The notes under the pieces were generated by a model. That model saw only the letters and a program-made list of their open reading frames with translations, did not search any database and was not told the DNA's origin. From JBBIGV01 sp037447335 (GTDB taxonomy: Bacteria > Bacteroidota > Ignavibacteria > Ignavibacteriales > Ignavibacteriaceae): a DNA stretch of 10,835 nt. Position 1 is the stretch's first letter. Each line of letters starts with the position of its first letter. Position numbers and translations under genes: made by a program. The stretch is from positions 1-10,835 of the forward strand of contig JBBIGV010000089.1 of NCBI GenBank assembly GCA_037447335.1, given 5' to 3'. Positions 1-8,045 of the stretch are shown here, one piece after another.

Positions 1-63
1 GTTAAAATTATTTGATATAAGTTTAGGGTGTCCCAATGCGTAAGTCAGGAAGAATTTTTTCAT
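1..63 (-). CDS. Possible 5' end of an unidentified gene leaving the left edge
   Basis: An ATG at 63-61 (minus strand) opens 21 codons without a stop and runs off the window edge. The peptide begins MKKFFLTYALGHPK. The start is preceded by a weak AGAG element only a few bases upstream, so ribosome binding support is poor. I do not recognise the peptide; the N-terminus is slightly basic and hydrophobic but too short to call a signal peptide. It would be co-directional with the DUF1028 gene, with about 57 bp between that gene's stop and this ATG. It could equally be a chance open frame, since 21 codons is weak evidence. Confidence 0.22.
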   Translation of the reverse strand, partial: MKKFFLTYALGHPKLISNNFN

Positions 64-95
64 CTCTGATTAAATTTGTTTTATGCGGTTACGTA

Positions 96-118
96 AAAAA
101 AATAAAATTGCAGCAGCA
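96..118 (-). terminator. Weak candidate terminator after the DUF1028 gene
   Basis: Reading the minus strand just past the DUF1028 stop, a GC-richer TGCTGCTGCA stretch (about 109-118) is followed by a T-rich tract (about 96-108). The T tract is convincing, but the stem is only about three base pairs (TGC with GCA), so this is a poor intrinsic terminator. It is listed because nothing better is visible at the end of this two-gene unit. Confidence 0.22.
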
Positions 119-120
119 TG

Positions 121-1107
121 TTATTTTACAGAAAGAATTCTCTCAAGCGCTTCACTCTCAACAGTCAAAATCCTGATAGGAACCAAACGCGGTGTTAGTA
201 TTCTCCAGTTCTCATCTTTGGAAAAAACTTCTTTAAATAACGGCAGCGATTCATCAACCTTACCAATACTTGCAAGTGTTACAGCATGCCAGTATTTCAT
301 TTCAAGATTTTCCGGGAACATTGCCTCTGCCGCCGAATATTCTTTTGTCGCCAGTTTGAAATCGCCTTTCTCAATTGCAGCATCACCGTTGTTCATATGT
401 TCGTAAGCGCGGAATACTTTCAGCAGCCTTTTGATTTCGTTAACAGGATCGGGATGATCTTCAACTCTTAAATCAATTATTCTGTCTTCCCATATTCTCC
501 CGGTGGTTTCTCCTCTTACCACTAATATTGATGCTGACTGCTGACCCCTGATATCTCCACCTTCATTTTGTGCGGCTGCAAGTGCTTCAATCATTCTTTC
601 AGCAAGCGGACCTTCGGATTCTTTGAAAGCTTTGTCCATCGCAGTCCATACTTTGTCATTAGCCATAAGGTTAGCCTGAACGGAGAAATTATCGCCAACG
701 ATGTGTCCCGCATCAGGAATACAGTTCTTACCGGTGTAAGCAGCAACATTGCCGCCTGCATCAACAATTGCAAGCTGCCGGTAATCCCTGCCGTCATCCT
801 CCTGAACTAAAGCATCAAGAACCTGTTGAGCTGTCATTCCCTGTTTAAGCATTTCTAATCCGCGCGGCCCGAAAGAAACGTTCACAAGCGATTGTGTTGC
901 AATTGCACCAACTCCGGCTTCAGCCCAGCTTACAATTGAGCCAACCGAAAACCAATGCGACTGAACAGCAACGCCCATTTCGCCGGTTTGAGGATCACGG
1001 GCAACAATTGAATACGTACTTGTAAAAGGCTCTTTAAAGAAAGTTACCTGAGCATTTGATTGTATCAAATAAGTTAAGCAGATAGTAAGCAGCAATAATA
1101 TTTTCAT
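121..1107 (-). CDS. Secreted DUF1028 (Ntn-hydrolase-like) protein with C-terminal TPR-like region
   Basis: The 328-residue product matches the DUF1028 family (PF06267), whose members have an Ntn-hydrolase-like fold and no settled reaction. Residues 1-19 form a signal peptide (lysine, long Leu/Ile core, then SNA before Gln20), so the protein is probably periplasmic or secreted. The DUF1028 domain spans about 29-222 and shows the family block TYSIVARDPQTGEMGVAVQS (31-50) and the HWFSVGS, GPRGLEML and GHIVGDNFS stretches. By analogy with other Ntn folds, Thr31 is a possible nucleophile, but that is inference. Residues 230-310 look like one or two TPR-type helical hairpins, a common kind of tail in this family. 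The ATG at 1107 has a GGGAAAAG element upstream. The gene lies 30 bp downstream of the oligopeptidase gene on the same strand, so the two are probably co-transcribed and may share peptide or amide substrates. Family assignment is firm; function is unknown. Confidence 0.9.
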   Translation of the reverse strand: MKILLLLTICLTYLIQSNAQVTFFKEPFTSTYSIVARDPQTGEMGVAVQSHWFSVGSIVSWAEAGVGAIATQSLVNVSFGPRGLEMLKQGMTAQQVLDALVQEDDGRDYRQLAIVDAGGNVAAYTGKNCIPDAGHIVGDNFSVQANLMANDKVWTAMDKAFKESEGPLAERMIEALAAAQNEGGDIRGQQSASILVVRGETTGRIWEDRIIDLRVEDHPDPVNEIKRLLKVFRAYEHMNNGDAAIEKGDFKLATKEYSAAEAMFPENLEMKYWHAVTLASIGKVDESLPLFKEVFSKDENWRILTPRLVPIRILTVESEALERILSVK

Positions 1108-1137
1108 TGTTCTTTTCCCATTAAAAAATATTTGTTT

Positions 1138-3279
1138 TCATTTAATTAAGCCTGCAAGATCAAGCAGGAAAGTATACTCGAGGGCGATATCGCGGAAGCG
1201 TTTATACCTTGCAGCAGCACCGCTGTGACCCGCATCCATATCAATTTTGAAAAGTAAAGGATTATTGTCCGTTTTCATTTCCCGGAGTTTTGCCACCCAC
1301 TTTGCCGGCTCCCAGTACTGAACTTGTGAATCATGATAGCCGGTTATAACCAGCATTACAGGGTAATCCTTTTCTTCAATATTATCGTAAGGGGAATAAG
1401 AGAGCATATAGTCATAATACTCTTTTACATTCGGGTTTCCCCACTCATCGTATTCAGAAGTTGTAAGCGGAATGCTTTCATCAAGCATGGTTGTTACCAC
1501 GTCTACGAAAGGAACAGAAGCAATAATTCCTTTAAAGAGATCGGGACGCATGTTTACCACAGCACCCATCAATAAGCCGCCGGCGCTGCCACCGGATGCA
1601 AACAGATTACTTTCACTTGTATATTTTTTATGTATAAGAAACTCCGCACAAGCTGTAAAATCATAAAAAGTATTTTTCTTTTTTAAGAGCTTGCCGTCTT
1701 CGTACCATTGTCTTCCCAGCTCCTGTCCACCGCGGACATGAGCTATTGCATAGATAAACCCTCTGTTAAGAAGCGATAGCCTTGCAGAGTTAAAAGTTGG
1801 GTTTGTACTTATTCCATACGAACCATAACCATAAAGCAGTAAAGGATTGTTTCCGTTTTGAATGATTCCTTTTTTGTAAACCAGAGAGATTGGTATCATT
1901 GTACCGTCGTGAGAAGGAGCAAACAATCTTTCAGTTTGATAATCTGCCGGATCAAATCTACCCAGTACTTCTTCCATTTTCAGTACGGTTTTCTCTTTGG
2001 TTCGCATGTTGTATTCGATGGTTGAATTTGGAGTTGTAAGCGAGGTATACTGATAGCGTAACACTTCAAATGAAGGTTCTCTGTTAACGGAAATAAAAGC
2101 AGAGTATGCCTCTTCGCCAAAATCGAGCAGATGCTCTGAATTATTTTTCCTGTCAATTATTCTGATAAGGTTAAGCCCGTATTTTCTTTCCTGAACAGCT
2201 ATGTAATCATTAAACAATTCAAATCTTTCAAGCAGAACGCCTTCCCGATGGGGGATTATTTCTTTCCAGTTTTCTTTTGATGTATTGTTCTCATCAGCCT
2301 CAACAAGTCTGAAATTTTTTGCATTAAGATTTGTTCGAATAAAAAATGAATTTCCAAGATGGTCCAGTGAATATTCAAGGTTTCGTTCTCTCGGCTGAAT
2401 TATGCGGAATATCCCATCAGGTTTATCAGCTTCAATTACACGATATTCATCAGATAGTGTGCTTCTTGTGCCTATAATAATAAACTTCCTGGATTTTGAT
2501 TTGAAGACAAACGTTGAAAATGTTTCGTCTTCTTCGTGAAAAACTTCCTTATCTTTTTCTGATGAGCCGCCAAACTTATGCATCATTATTTTATATGAAC
2601 GAAGGGTATGATCTTTTAAAGTATAGAACAATGTTTTATTATCCTCTGCCCATGTGCTTGAACCTGTTGTATTGGCTATCTTTTCTTCTAATGTTTCGCC
2701 GGTCTCAAGATTTTTAAAGTGAATATCATACTTCCTTCGGCTTAGTGTATCCACACCGAATGCAAGAATTCTGTTGTCGGGGCTTACACTCAATCCTGCA
2801 ACATGATAGTATTTGTATCCTTCAGCGAGCTGATTTACATCCAGCAATATTTCTTCGTCAGATTCAAAGCTTGCTTTTTTACGGCAGTAGATCGGGAAGT
2901 CTTTTCCTTCTTCAAACCTTGAATAATAATAGTAACCGTTGGCAAAGTAAGGCACGGATGAGTCGTCCTGTTTAATTCTTCCGACTATCTCTTCGAATAG
3001 CTGATTCTGAAAATCTTCGGTACCTGTCATCATTTTTTCGAGATATTCATTTTCTCTGTTCAGATAATCGATTACTTTAGGATCATCACGCTTATTCATC
3101 CAGAAATAATTATCAATACGGGTATGACCGTGTGCTTCAAGGTTATGGGGAATTTTATCCGCAGCCGGCGGATCAATGTTTATTGTTAGACTTTTCATAA
3201 TTGTTTGAGCTTTACTAAGAGTACTTACAAATATTGTCAGGGCAATAATTACTGAAAAAAGAAATCCGCATTTTGCCAT
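1138..3279 (-). CDS. Oligopeptidase B-type S9A serine peptidase, probably exported
   Basis: The 713-residue product is a prolyl-oligopeptidase-fold enzyme of the oligopeptidase B type, which cleaves short peptides after Arg or Lys. The N-terminal beta-propeller region (about 36-445) begins with the family block IPHNLEAHGHTRIDNYFW and contains RIKQDDSSVPYFANGYYYYS. The C-terminal alpha/beta-hydrolase domain (about 450-713) carries Ser565 in GGSAGG, Asp650 in GYHDSQVQYWEPAKW and His685 in DAGHSG. All three sit 33 residues beyond the E. coli PtrB triad (532, 617, 652), which supports the alignment. The two acidic residues that read the basic P1 side chain fall at Glu609 and Asp611; the second is usually Glu. 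Unlike typical cytosolic family members, residues 1-24 form a signal peptide ending SKA before Gln25. Met28 is an alternative start that would remove it. The ATG at 3279 has a good GGAG six bases upstream, which favours the long form. It is the first gene of a unit with the DUF1028 gene. Confidence 0.93.
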   Translation of the reverse strand: MAKCGFLFSVIIALTIFVSTLSKAQTIMKSLTINIDPPAADKIPHNLEAHGHTRIDNYFWMNKRDDPKVIDYLNRENEYLEKMMTGTEDFQNQLFEEIVGRIKQDDSSVPYFANGYYYYSRFEEGKDFPIYCRKKASFESDEEILLDVNQLAEGYKYYHVAGLSVSPDNRILAFGVDTLSRRKYDIHFKNLETGETLEEKIANTTGSSTWAEDNKTLFYTLKDHTLRSYKIMMHKFGGSSEKDKEVFHEEDETFSTFVFKSKSRKFIIIGTRSTLSDEYRVIEADKPDGIFRIIQPRERNLEYSLDHLGNSFFIRTNLNAKNFRLVEADENNTSKENWKEIIPHREGVLLERFELFNDYIAVQERKYGLNLIRIIDRKNNSEHLLDFGEEAYSAFISVNREPSFEVLRYQYTSLTTPNSTIEYNMRTKEKTVLKMEEVLGRFDPADYQTERLFAPSHDGTMIPISLVYKKGIIQNGNNPLLLYGYGSYGISTNPTFNSARLSLLNRGFIYAIAHVRGGQELGRQWYEDGKLLKKKNTFYDFTACAEFLIHKKYTSESNLFASGGSAGGLLMGAVVNMRPDLFKGIIASVPFVDVVTTMLDESIPLTTSEYDEWGNPNVKEYYDYMLSYSPYDNIEEKDYPVMLVITGYHDSQVQYWEPAKWVAKLREMKTDNNPLLFKIDMDAGHSGAAARYKRFRDIALEYTFLLDLAGLIK

Positions 3280-3346
3280 ATCAATCTCCGGGATTTATTG
3301 TTATTACAGCAAATAACTGGAAATATTTAACATCTCTTTATATGCT

Positions 3347-3374
3347 AAAATAACTTATGAAGAATTTATATCAA
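3347..3374 (-). promoter_or_regulatory. Candidate promoter for the oligopeptidase/DUF1028 unit
   Basis: On the minus strand, TTGATA (3374-3369) is followed after 16 bases by TATTTT (3352-3347). Each hexamer matches the sigma-70 consensus at four or more positions. The site lies about 70 bp upstream of the oligopeptidase ATG. In DNA this AT-rich, such matches arise often by chance, so support is weak. Confidence 0.25.
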
Positions 3375-3382
3375 AAGAACGG

Positions 3383-3411
3383 TTGATTTCTTTTATCTTC
3401 AGAAGTTTAAT
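3383..3411 (+). promoter_or_regulatory. Candidate promoter for the permease/aldo-keto reductase unit
   Basis: TTGATT (3383-3388), a 17-base spacer and TTTAAT (3406-3411) form a sigma-70-like pair about 50 bp upstream of the permease start. It is nearly back-to-back with the minus-strand candidate, as expected for a divergent spacer. The spacing is ideal but the hexamers are imperfect. Confidence 0.3.
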
Positions 3412-3460
3412 TCTAAATTTGGACTGTTAAAAAAGTATACGTTAACATCTTGTTTAATTG

Positions 3461-4210
3461 ATGGATGAAATATCAATAACATTAATTTTATTCGGGGCAG
3501 GTCTTGCAGCAGGATTTATAAATGTAGTTGCAGGCGGCGGTTCGGCTATTACTTTGCCGGTGCTTATTTTCCTTGGTCTTGATTCTGCAACCGCAAACGG
3601 AACCAACCGCGTTGGAATTCTGATTCAGAATATATCCGCAGTTTATTCATTTAAGAAAGAGAAGTACAGCCAGTTTGGACTGAGTTTAAAACTGTCTTTG
3701 TTTACACTTCCGGGGGCAGTTTTTGGTGCATTGATAGCCATCAGCGTTGGGGATGACCTCTTCAACAAAATACTTGCAGTAATAATGATAGGCATTATGA
3801 TTACGCTTATCTTACCCCCCAAAAAAGTTAACTATGAGGATGAAAGCAATCACAGGGGATCTGTTGCTGCCTTTTTAGTATTATTTGCAACAGGATTTTA
3901 CGGCGGATTTATCCAGGTTGGAATCGGATTTTTGATGATGGCAGTTCTTCATACAATGATGAAACTCAGACTTTTAATTGTAAATATGCATAAAGTTTTT
4001 ATCATTCTTATTAATACAATACCTGCGCTTTTGGTTTTTATGATTGCCGGTCATGTGAACTGGAAGCTTGGGCTAAGCCTTGCTGCCGGTAATGCACTTG
4101 GCGGATGGTGGGCTGCAAAAGCACAGGTTAAAAAAGGTGAAAATTTTATTAAAGTATTTTTGATTATTACTATGATGTTAATGTCATTGAAATTATTCGG
4201 ATTATTTTAA
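3461..4210 (+). CDS. TauE/SafE family membrane permease
   Basis: The 249-residue product is a polytopic inner-membrane protein of the TauE/SafE family (PF01925), whose characterised members are proposed to export sulfite, sulfoacetate or related organic anions. The first hydrophobic block carries the family-type stretch NVVAGGGSAITLPVL (21-35). A second, related block (GFYGGFIQVGIGFLMM, around 145) reflects the internal repeat typical of the family. I see about seven or eight hydrophobic segments with short charged loops, the longest loop being around PPKKVNYEDESNHRG. The frame also has a TTG at 3458, directly before the ATG at 3461. I chose the ATG, although neither has a clear Shine-Dalgarno site. 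The gene is followed after 11 bp by the aldo/keto reductase gene and is probably co-transcribed with it. The substrate cannot be read from sequence, and no sulfur-metabolism gene is adjacent. Confidence 0.88.
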   Translation: MDEISITLILFGAGLAAGFINVVAGGGSAITLPVLIFLGLDSATANGTNRVGILIQNISAVYSFKKEKYSQFGLSLKLSLFTLPGAVFGALIAISVGDDLFNKILAVIMIGIMITLILPPKKVNYEDESNHRGSVAAFLVLFATGFYGGFIQVGIGFLMMAVLHTMMKLRLLIVNMHKVFIILINTIPALLVFMIAGHVNWKLGLSLAAGNALGGWWAAKAQVKKGENFIKVFLIITMMLMSLKLFGLF

Positions 4211-4221
4211 CGGAGAATGAA

Positions 4222-5046
4222 ATGTTTACAATAAATGATAAAGCTGTCTTAAACAATAATGTTGAAATCCCGTACCTGGGGCTTGGAGTGTATCTGGCAA
4301 AACCAGGAAAAGAAACTATAAATGCTGTTCTTTGGGCGCTTGAAGCTGGTTATCGCCACATTGATACAGCAAGTGCATATAAAAATGAGGAGAGTGTCGG
4401 CGAAGCAATCAGGCAAAGCGGTATTCCCCGTAAAGAAATTTTCATTACAACAAAACTAAAAAATGGTGATCAGGGCTATGACAGTGCATTGAAGGCATTT
4501 GATAAAAGTCTTGCTGAATTAAAAACAGATTATATTGATCTTTATCTTATTCACTGGCCCCTTCCCGGAAAAAGGAAAGAAAGCTGGAAAGCACTCGATA
4601 AAATTTATGCTGAGAAAAGCTGCCGTTCAATCGGCGTAAGCAATTACATGATAAATCATCTTGAAGAACTATTTGGTTTTTCGGAAGTAACGCCTGTGTT
4701 AAACCAGGTTGAGTTCAGTCCGTTCTTATATCAGAAGGATTTACTGGATTACTGCCGGAGCCGATCGATTGAGATTGAAGCGTATTCTCCGATTGCAAGA
4801 GGGAAGAAATTTAAAGATAAAAGATTAAGAATGATTGCTTCAAAGCATGGTAAAACTCCTGCACAAATAATGATACGCTGGGCGATTGAACTTCGTTTGA
4901 TAGTTATTCCCAAATCCTCCCGTAAAGAACGAATAATTGAGAATGCTGATGTGTATAACTTTTCTCTTGACGATGAAGATATGCAAATACTGAATTCGAT
5001 GGATGAGGGTTACCGTGTTTCCTGGGATCCAAGCGGTTTGGAATGA
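4222..5046 (+). CDS. Aldo/keto reductase, NADPH-dependent
   Basis: The 274-residue product is a cytosolic single-domain aldo/keto reductase with a TIM-barrel fold, of normal length for the bacterial AKR5/2,5-diketo-gluconate-reductase-like group. It reduces aldehydes or ketones with NADPH. All four catalytic residues are visible: Asp48 and Tyr53 in HIDTASAYKNE, Lys78 in ITTKLKN and His111 in LYLIHWP. The cofactor segment IPKSSRKERIIENADVYNF (229-247) contains Lys231, Ser232 and Arg237, in the pattern that binds the NADPH 2'-phosphate. GVSNY (138-142) and NQVEFSP are further family signatures. Translation starts at an ATG with GGAG six bases upstream, 11 bp after the permease stop, so the two genes form a tight operon. 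The physiological substrate is not evident, and a link between carbonyl reduction and the permease cargo is only a guess. Confidence 0.93.
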   Translation: MFTINDKAVLNNNVEIPYLGLGVYLAKPGKETINAVLWALEAGYRHIDTASAYKNEESVGEAIRQSGIPRKEIFITTKLKNGDQGYDSALKAFDKSLAELKTDYIDLYLIHWPLPGKRKESWKALDKIYAEKSCRSIGVSNYMINHLEELFGFSEVTPVLNQVEFSPFLYQKDLLDYCRSRSIEIEAYSPIARGKKFKDKRLRMIASKHGKTPAQIMIRWAIELRLIVIPKSSRKERIIENADVYNFSLDDEDMQILNSMDEGYRVSWDPSGLE

Positions 5047-5054
5047 ATGCAAAT

Positions 5055-5070
5055 GAAATCCAATGATTTC
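5055..5070. terminator. Small dyad between convergent genes, possible bidirectional terminator
   Basis: GAAATC (5055-5060) and GATTTC (5065-5070) are perfectly complementary around a CAAT loop. The dyad sits in the 39 bp between the stop codons of the aldo/keto reductase gene and uvrA. The stem is only six base pairs and AT-rich. A short T run (5083-5087) follows at a distance on the plus strand. The position fits a terminator; the predicted strength does not. Confidence 0.3.
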
Positions 5071-5085
5071 TATTATCACAAATTT

Positions 5086-7944
5086 TTATCTATCACCTGA
5101 TAATTCTTTCTTTAAAAACTTACCAGTTACACTTTTTTTATTTTTAATTATTGACTCTGGAGTGCCTTCTGCAATAATCTGACCGCCGTTCTCTCCGCCG
5201 CCCGGACCCAGGTCAATTATCCAGTCAGCAGTTTTAATCACATCCAGATTATGCTCAACAACCACGACTGTATTGCCTTTATCAACCAGCTTATTCAGCA
5301 CTTTCAATAAAATATTTACATCTTCAAAATGAAGCCCGGTAGTCGGTTCATCAAGTATGTACAAAGTTTTACCGGTACTGACCTTGCTTAGTTCAGTAGC
5401 AAGTTTAACCCGCTGTGCTTCTCCTCCGGACAAAGTAGTAGCCTGCTGCCCCAGTTTGATATAACCAAGTCCAACATCGTGAATTGCCTGCAATTTCCTT
5501 TTTATCCGCGGAAGGTCTTTAAAAAATTCAAGCTCTTCATCAACCCGCATATCGAGTACATCAGCAATGGATTTGGTATTGTATAGTACTTCCAGCGTTT
5601 CGCGGTTGTATCTTTTTCCCCGGCAAACTTCACACTCAACATATACGTCTGGAAGGAAGTTCATCTCAATTTTCCGTAAACCTCCTCCGCTGCATTCTTC
5701 ACATCTGCCGCCCGATACATTAAAGCTGAAACGCCCTGTAGAATAACCGCGCATTTTTGATTCAGGCAATTGTGAAAAAAGATCGCGGATGAATGTAAAC
5801 AAACCAGTGTAGGTTGCCGGATTTGACCGGGGTGTTCTACCTATTGCTGACTGATCAATCTCGATGATCTTATCAATATTCTCAATACCCTCAATTGATT
5901 TGTAAGGCAGCGGAACCATTTTTGATTTGTAAATTTTATTCATCAGTATTTTTACGAGCGTCTCATTCACTAAAGATGACTTTCCGGAACCACTTACGCC
6001 GGTTACAAGGGTTAAAGTGCCCAAAGGAATTTTCAGGTTAACATTCTTTAAATTATTACCGGATGCGCCTTTAAGAGTTAAAAACAGTCCAATTCCTTTT
6101 CTTCTTTTTTCGGGCAGTTCAATTTTCTTTTTGTGATTAAGGTAAGAGAGAGTTAATGAATCGTATCCGTTTCGTGAGTTCAAGAGATCAGAAGTATCGC
6201 CGGTTATACATACTTTACCGCCCTGTTCACCTGCACCGGGTCCAAGGTCAATTATGAAGTCTGAACTTTCTATCGTTTCGCGGTCGTGTTCAACAACAAT
6301 AACGGTATTTCCAAGATCGCGAAGATTTTTTAGTGAGTTGATTAGCTTAATATTATCACTTTGATGCAGTCCGATACTTGGCTCGTCAAGAACATACAAT
6401 ACACCTGCAAGCTGGGTCCCGATTTGTGTAGCAAGCCTGATTCGCTGCGATTCTCCGCCCGATAAAGTTCGTGCTGAACGATTGAGAGTTAAATAATCCA
6501 GACCAACATTTAAGAGGAAGCCAAGCCGTTCATTAATTTCTTTAAGAATTGGTTTTGCTATGATGGCTTCATTGCCTGTAAGTTTTACTTTTTGGAAGAA
6601 TTCGAAAGCATGATCTATTGATAGTGCGGTTAATTCACTAATGTTTTTACCCGAAAATTTTACTGCAAGCGATTCCTGTTTCAGTCTTCCGCCATTACAT
6701 GTCGGGCAGGTAACCGTAGTCATAAATGACTCAACCCACTCACGAATATTGTTTGAGCTTGTTGTATCGTAATAGTTTTTTAAATACTTATAGACCCCGT
6801 TAAACTTATGAGAATATGTAACCGGTTTGCTTCCGCTGTACGAGTATCTGAAAGCTATTTTATCTTTTGTTCCGTTCAGAATGATTTCAATCAGCTCTTT
6901 CGAAAGATCTTTGAGCTTAGTATCAAAATTAAAATTAAATTTTTCTGCAACTGCTTCAAGCTGCTGGAATATCCATACAGAACGGGGTTTACCTAATGCT
7001 GCAATTCCTTCTTCATTTATACTTTTATTCCAATCGGGAATAACTAATTCCGGTGAGATTTCTTTTCTTTCTCCAAGTCCTTCACAATCAGGGCAGGAGC
7101 CGTACGGCGAGTTGAACGAGAATGAGTTTGGCGCTAATTCACGGTAGCTGATACCACAATCAAGGCAGGCTAAATGACGGCTAAAAACCTGGTCGGTATT
7201 GCCATCATTGATTATCACTATTCCATTACCATAGTTCAATGCAGTTTCGATTGAACCGGTTATCCGGCTGCGTGATTTTTCATTAACAAGAATTTTATCG
7301 ATTACAATTTCGATGTTGTGTATCCTGAATCGGTCAACCTGAAATCCCGGCGTAATTTCAAAATACTTATTATCCACGCGCACTTTTAAAAATCCATCAG
7401 ACGAAATTTCTTCAAACAGTTCCCTGTAGTGACCCTTCCGACCCCGAATTACAGGCGACAATATATTAATTTTTTTGCCGGAGTTTGAACTTAATACTGA
7501 ATCAATTATTTGCGCTGAAGATTGCCGCATAACAGGTTTTCCGCAGTTATAGCAGTGAGGTGTTCCGAGGCGTGCATATAGCAAACGAAGATAATCATAA
7601 ATTTCCGTTACTGTTCCAACTGTAGAGCGGGGATTGCCGCCGGCTGTTTTTTGTTCGATTGAAATTGCCGGGCTCAATCCTTCAATTAAATCCACATCAG
7701 GTTTTTCAAGCATGTCCAAAAACTGCCGTGCATAAGCAGATAGTGATTCAATATATCGTCTCTGTCCTTCAGCATAAATAGTATCGAAAGCCAGCGAGGA
7801 TTTTCCCGACCCGGATAATCCGGTAATTACCGTAAAGGAATCACGGGGGATTTCGACATCTATATTTTTCAGATTATGCTCGCGTGCACCTTTTATTATG
7901 ATGGTTTCTTTTTCCAATGCAGTTTTCAAATTTGGTAAATTCAA
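5086..7944 (-). CDS. uvrA: Excinuclease ABC subunit A, UvrA
   Basis: The product (952 residues from the first possible start) is the damage-recognition ATPase of nucleotide excision repair. It acts in the cytosol as a dimer and loads UvrB on damaged DNA. It has two ABC ATPase modules: Walker A GLSGSGKSS (42-50) and GVSGSGKSS (649-657), signatures LSGGESQR (494-501) and LSGGEAQR (838-845), and Walker B LDEP at 519-522 and 864-867. Zinc-binding pairs are Cys260/Cys263 with Cys284/Cys287, and Cys748/Cys751 with Cys771/Cys774; the latter set is offset by eight from the E. coli enzyme. CXXC pairs at 131/134 and 413/416 are also present. Length is normal and nothing is missing. No ATG opens the frame: a TGA lies directly before the TTG at 7944, and TTG codons 6 and 10 are alternatives. 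The family usually begins near EKETIIIKGAREHN, so TTG codon 10 (7917) is plausible. Neither uvrB nor uvrC is nearby, which is common. Confidence 0.97.
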   Translation of the reverse strand: MNLPNLKTALEKETIIIKGAREHNLKNIDVEIPRDSFTVITGLSGSGKSSLAFDTIYAEGQRRYIESLSAYARQFLDMLEKPDVDLIEGLSPAISIEQKTAGGNPRSTVGTVTEIYDYLRLLYARLGTPHCYNCGKPVMRQSSAQIIDSVLSSNSGKKINILSPVIRGRKGHYRELFEEISSDGFLKVRVDNKYFEITPGFQVDRFRIHNIEIVIDKILVNEKSRSRITGSIETALNYGNGIVIINDGNTDQVFSRHLACLDCGISYRELAPNSFSFNSPYGSCPDCEGLGERKEISPELVIPDWNKSINEEGIAALGKPRSVWIFQQLEAVAEKFNFNFDTKLKDLSKELIEIILNGTKDKIAFRYSYSGSKPVTYSHKFNGVYKYLKNYYDTTSSNNIREWVESFMTTVTCPTCNGGRLKQESLAVKFSGKNISELTALSIDHAFEFFQKVKLTGNEAIIAKPILKEINERLGFLLNVGLDYLTLNRSARTLSGGESQRIRLATQIGTQLAGVLYVLDEPSIGLHQSDNIKLINSLKNLRDLGNTVIVVEHDRETIESSDFIIDLGPGAGEQGGKVCITGDTSDLLNSRNGYDSLTLSYLNHKKKIELPEKRRKGIGLFLTLKGASGNNLKNVNLKIPLGTLTLVTGVSGSGKSSLVNETLVKILMNKIYKSKMVPLPYKSIEGIENIDKIIEIDQSAIGRTPRSNPATYTGLFTFIRDLFSQLPESKMRGYSTGRFSFNVSGGRCEECSGGGLRKIEMNFLPDVYVECEVCRGKRYNRETLEVLYNTKSIADVLDMRVDEELEFFKDLPRIKRKLQAIHDVGLGYIKLGQQATTLSGGEAQRVKLATELSKVSTGKTLYILDEPTTGLHFEDVNILLKVLNKLVDKGNTVVVVEHNLDVIKTADWIIDLGPGGGENGGQIIAEGTPESIIKNKKSVTGKFLKKELSGDR

Positions 7945-7956
7945 TCAGTTATATTA

Positions 7957-7962
7957 ATTATA
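7957..7962 (-). promoter_or_regulatory. Candidate uvrA -10 box (TATAAT)
   Basis: A perfect TATAAT lies on the minus strand 13-18 bases before the first possible uvrA start codon, with no good -35 at standard spacing (TTAAAT at 7985-7980 is the closest). If it is used, transcription would begin around 7950. The TTG at 7944 would then have almost no leader, while TTG at 7917 would have about 33 bases. The rest of the uvrA/yigZ spacer (7945-8045) is AT-rich with no other clear element; a weak plus-strand TTGCAC/TAATAT pair (7991-7996, 8015-8020) might serve the YigZ-family gene. Confidence 0.35.
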
Positions 7963-8045
7963 GAACGTCAGATAAACAAATTTAATTGCATTGCACCTGT
8001 TAACTCTATTTCCTTAATATGGAAAATGTCACTTGGTTATAGAAA

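Noticed and set aside
83..471. Two plus-strand open frames (83-406 and 286-471)
   Set aside because: They lie opposite the DUF1028 gene, share no recognisable domain and have the composition of a reverse-strand shadow.
1333..2975. Several plus-strand open frames of 60-80 codons opposite the oligopeptidase gene
   Set aside because: The minus-strand gene is complete with full catalytic residues; these frames have no family signatures or supporting ribosome binding sites.
3458..3460. TTG as the start of the TauE/SafE permease
   Set aside because: An ATG follows immediately in frame and neither has a Shine-Dalgarno site, so the ATG is the simpler choice; the protein differs by one residue.
6808..7147. 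Two overlapping plus-strand open frames opposite uvrA
   Set aside because: They are antisense to conserved UvrA coding sequence and carry no recognisable domain.
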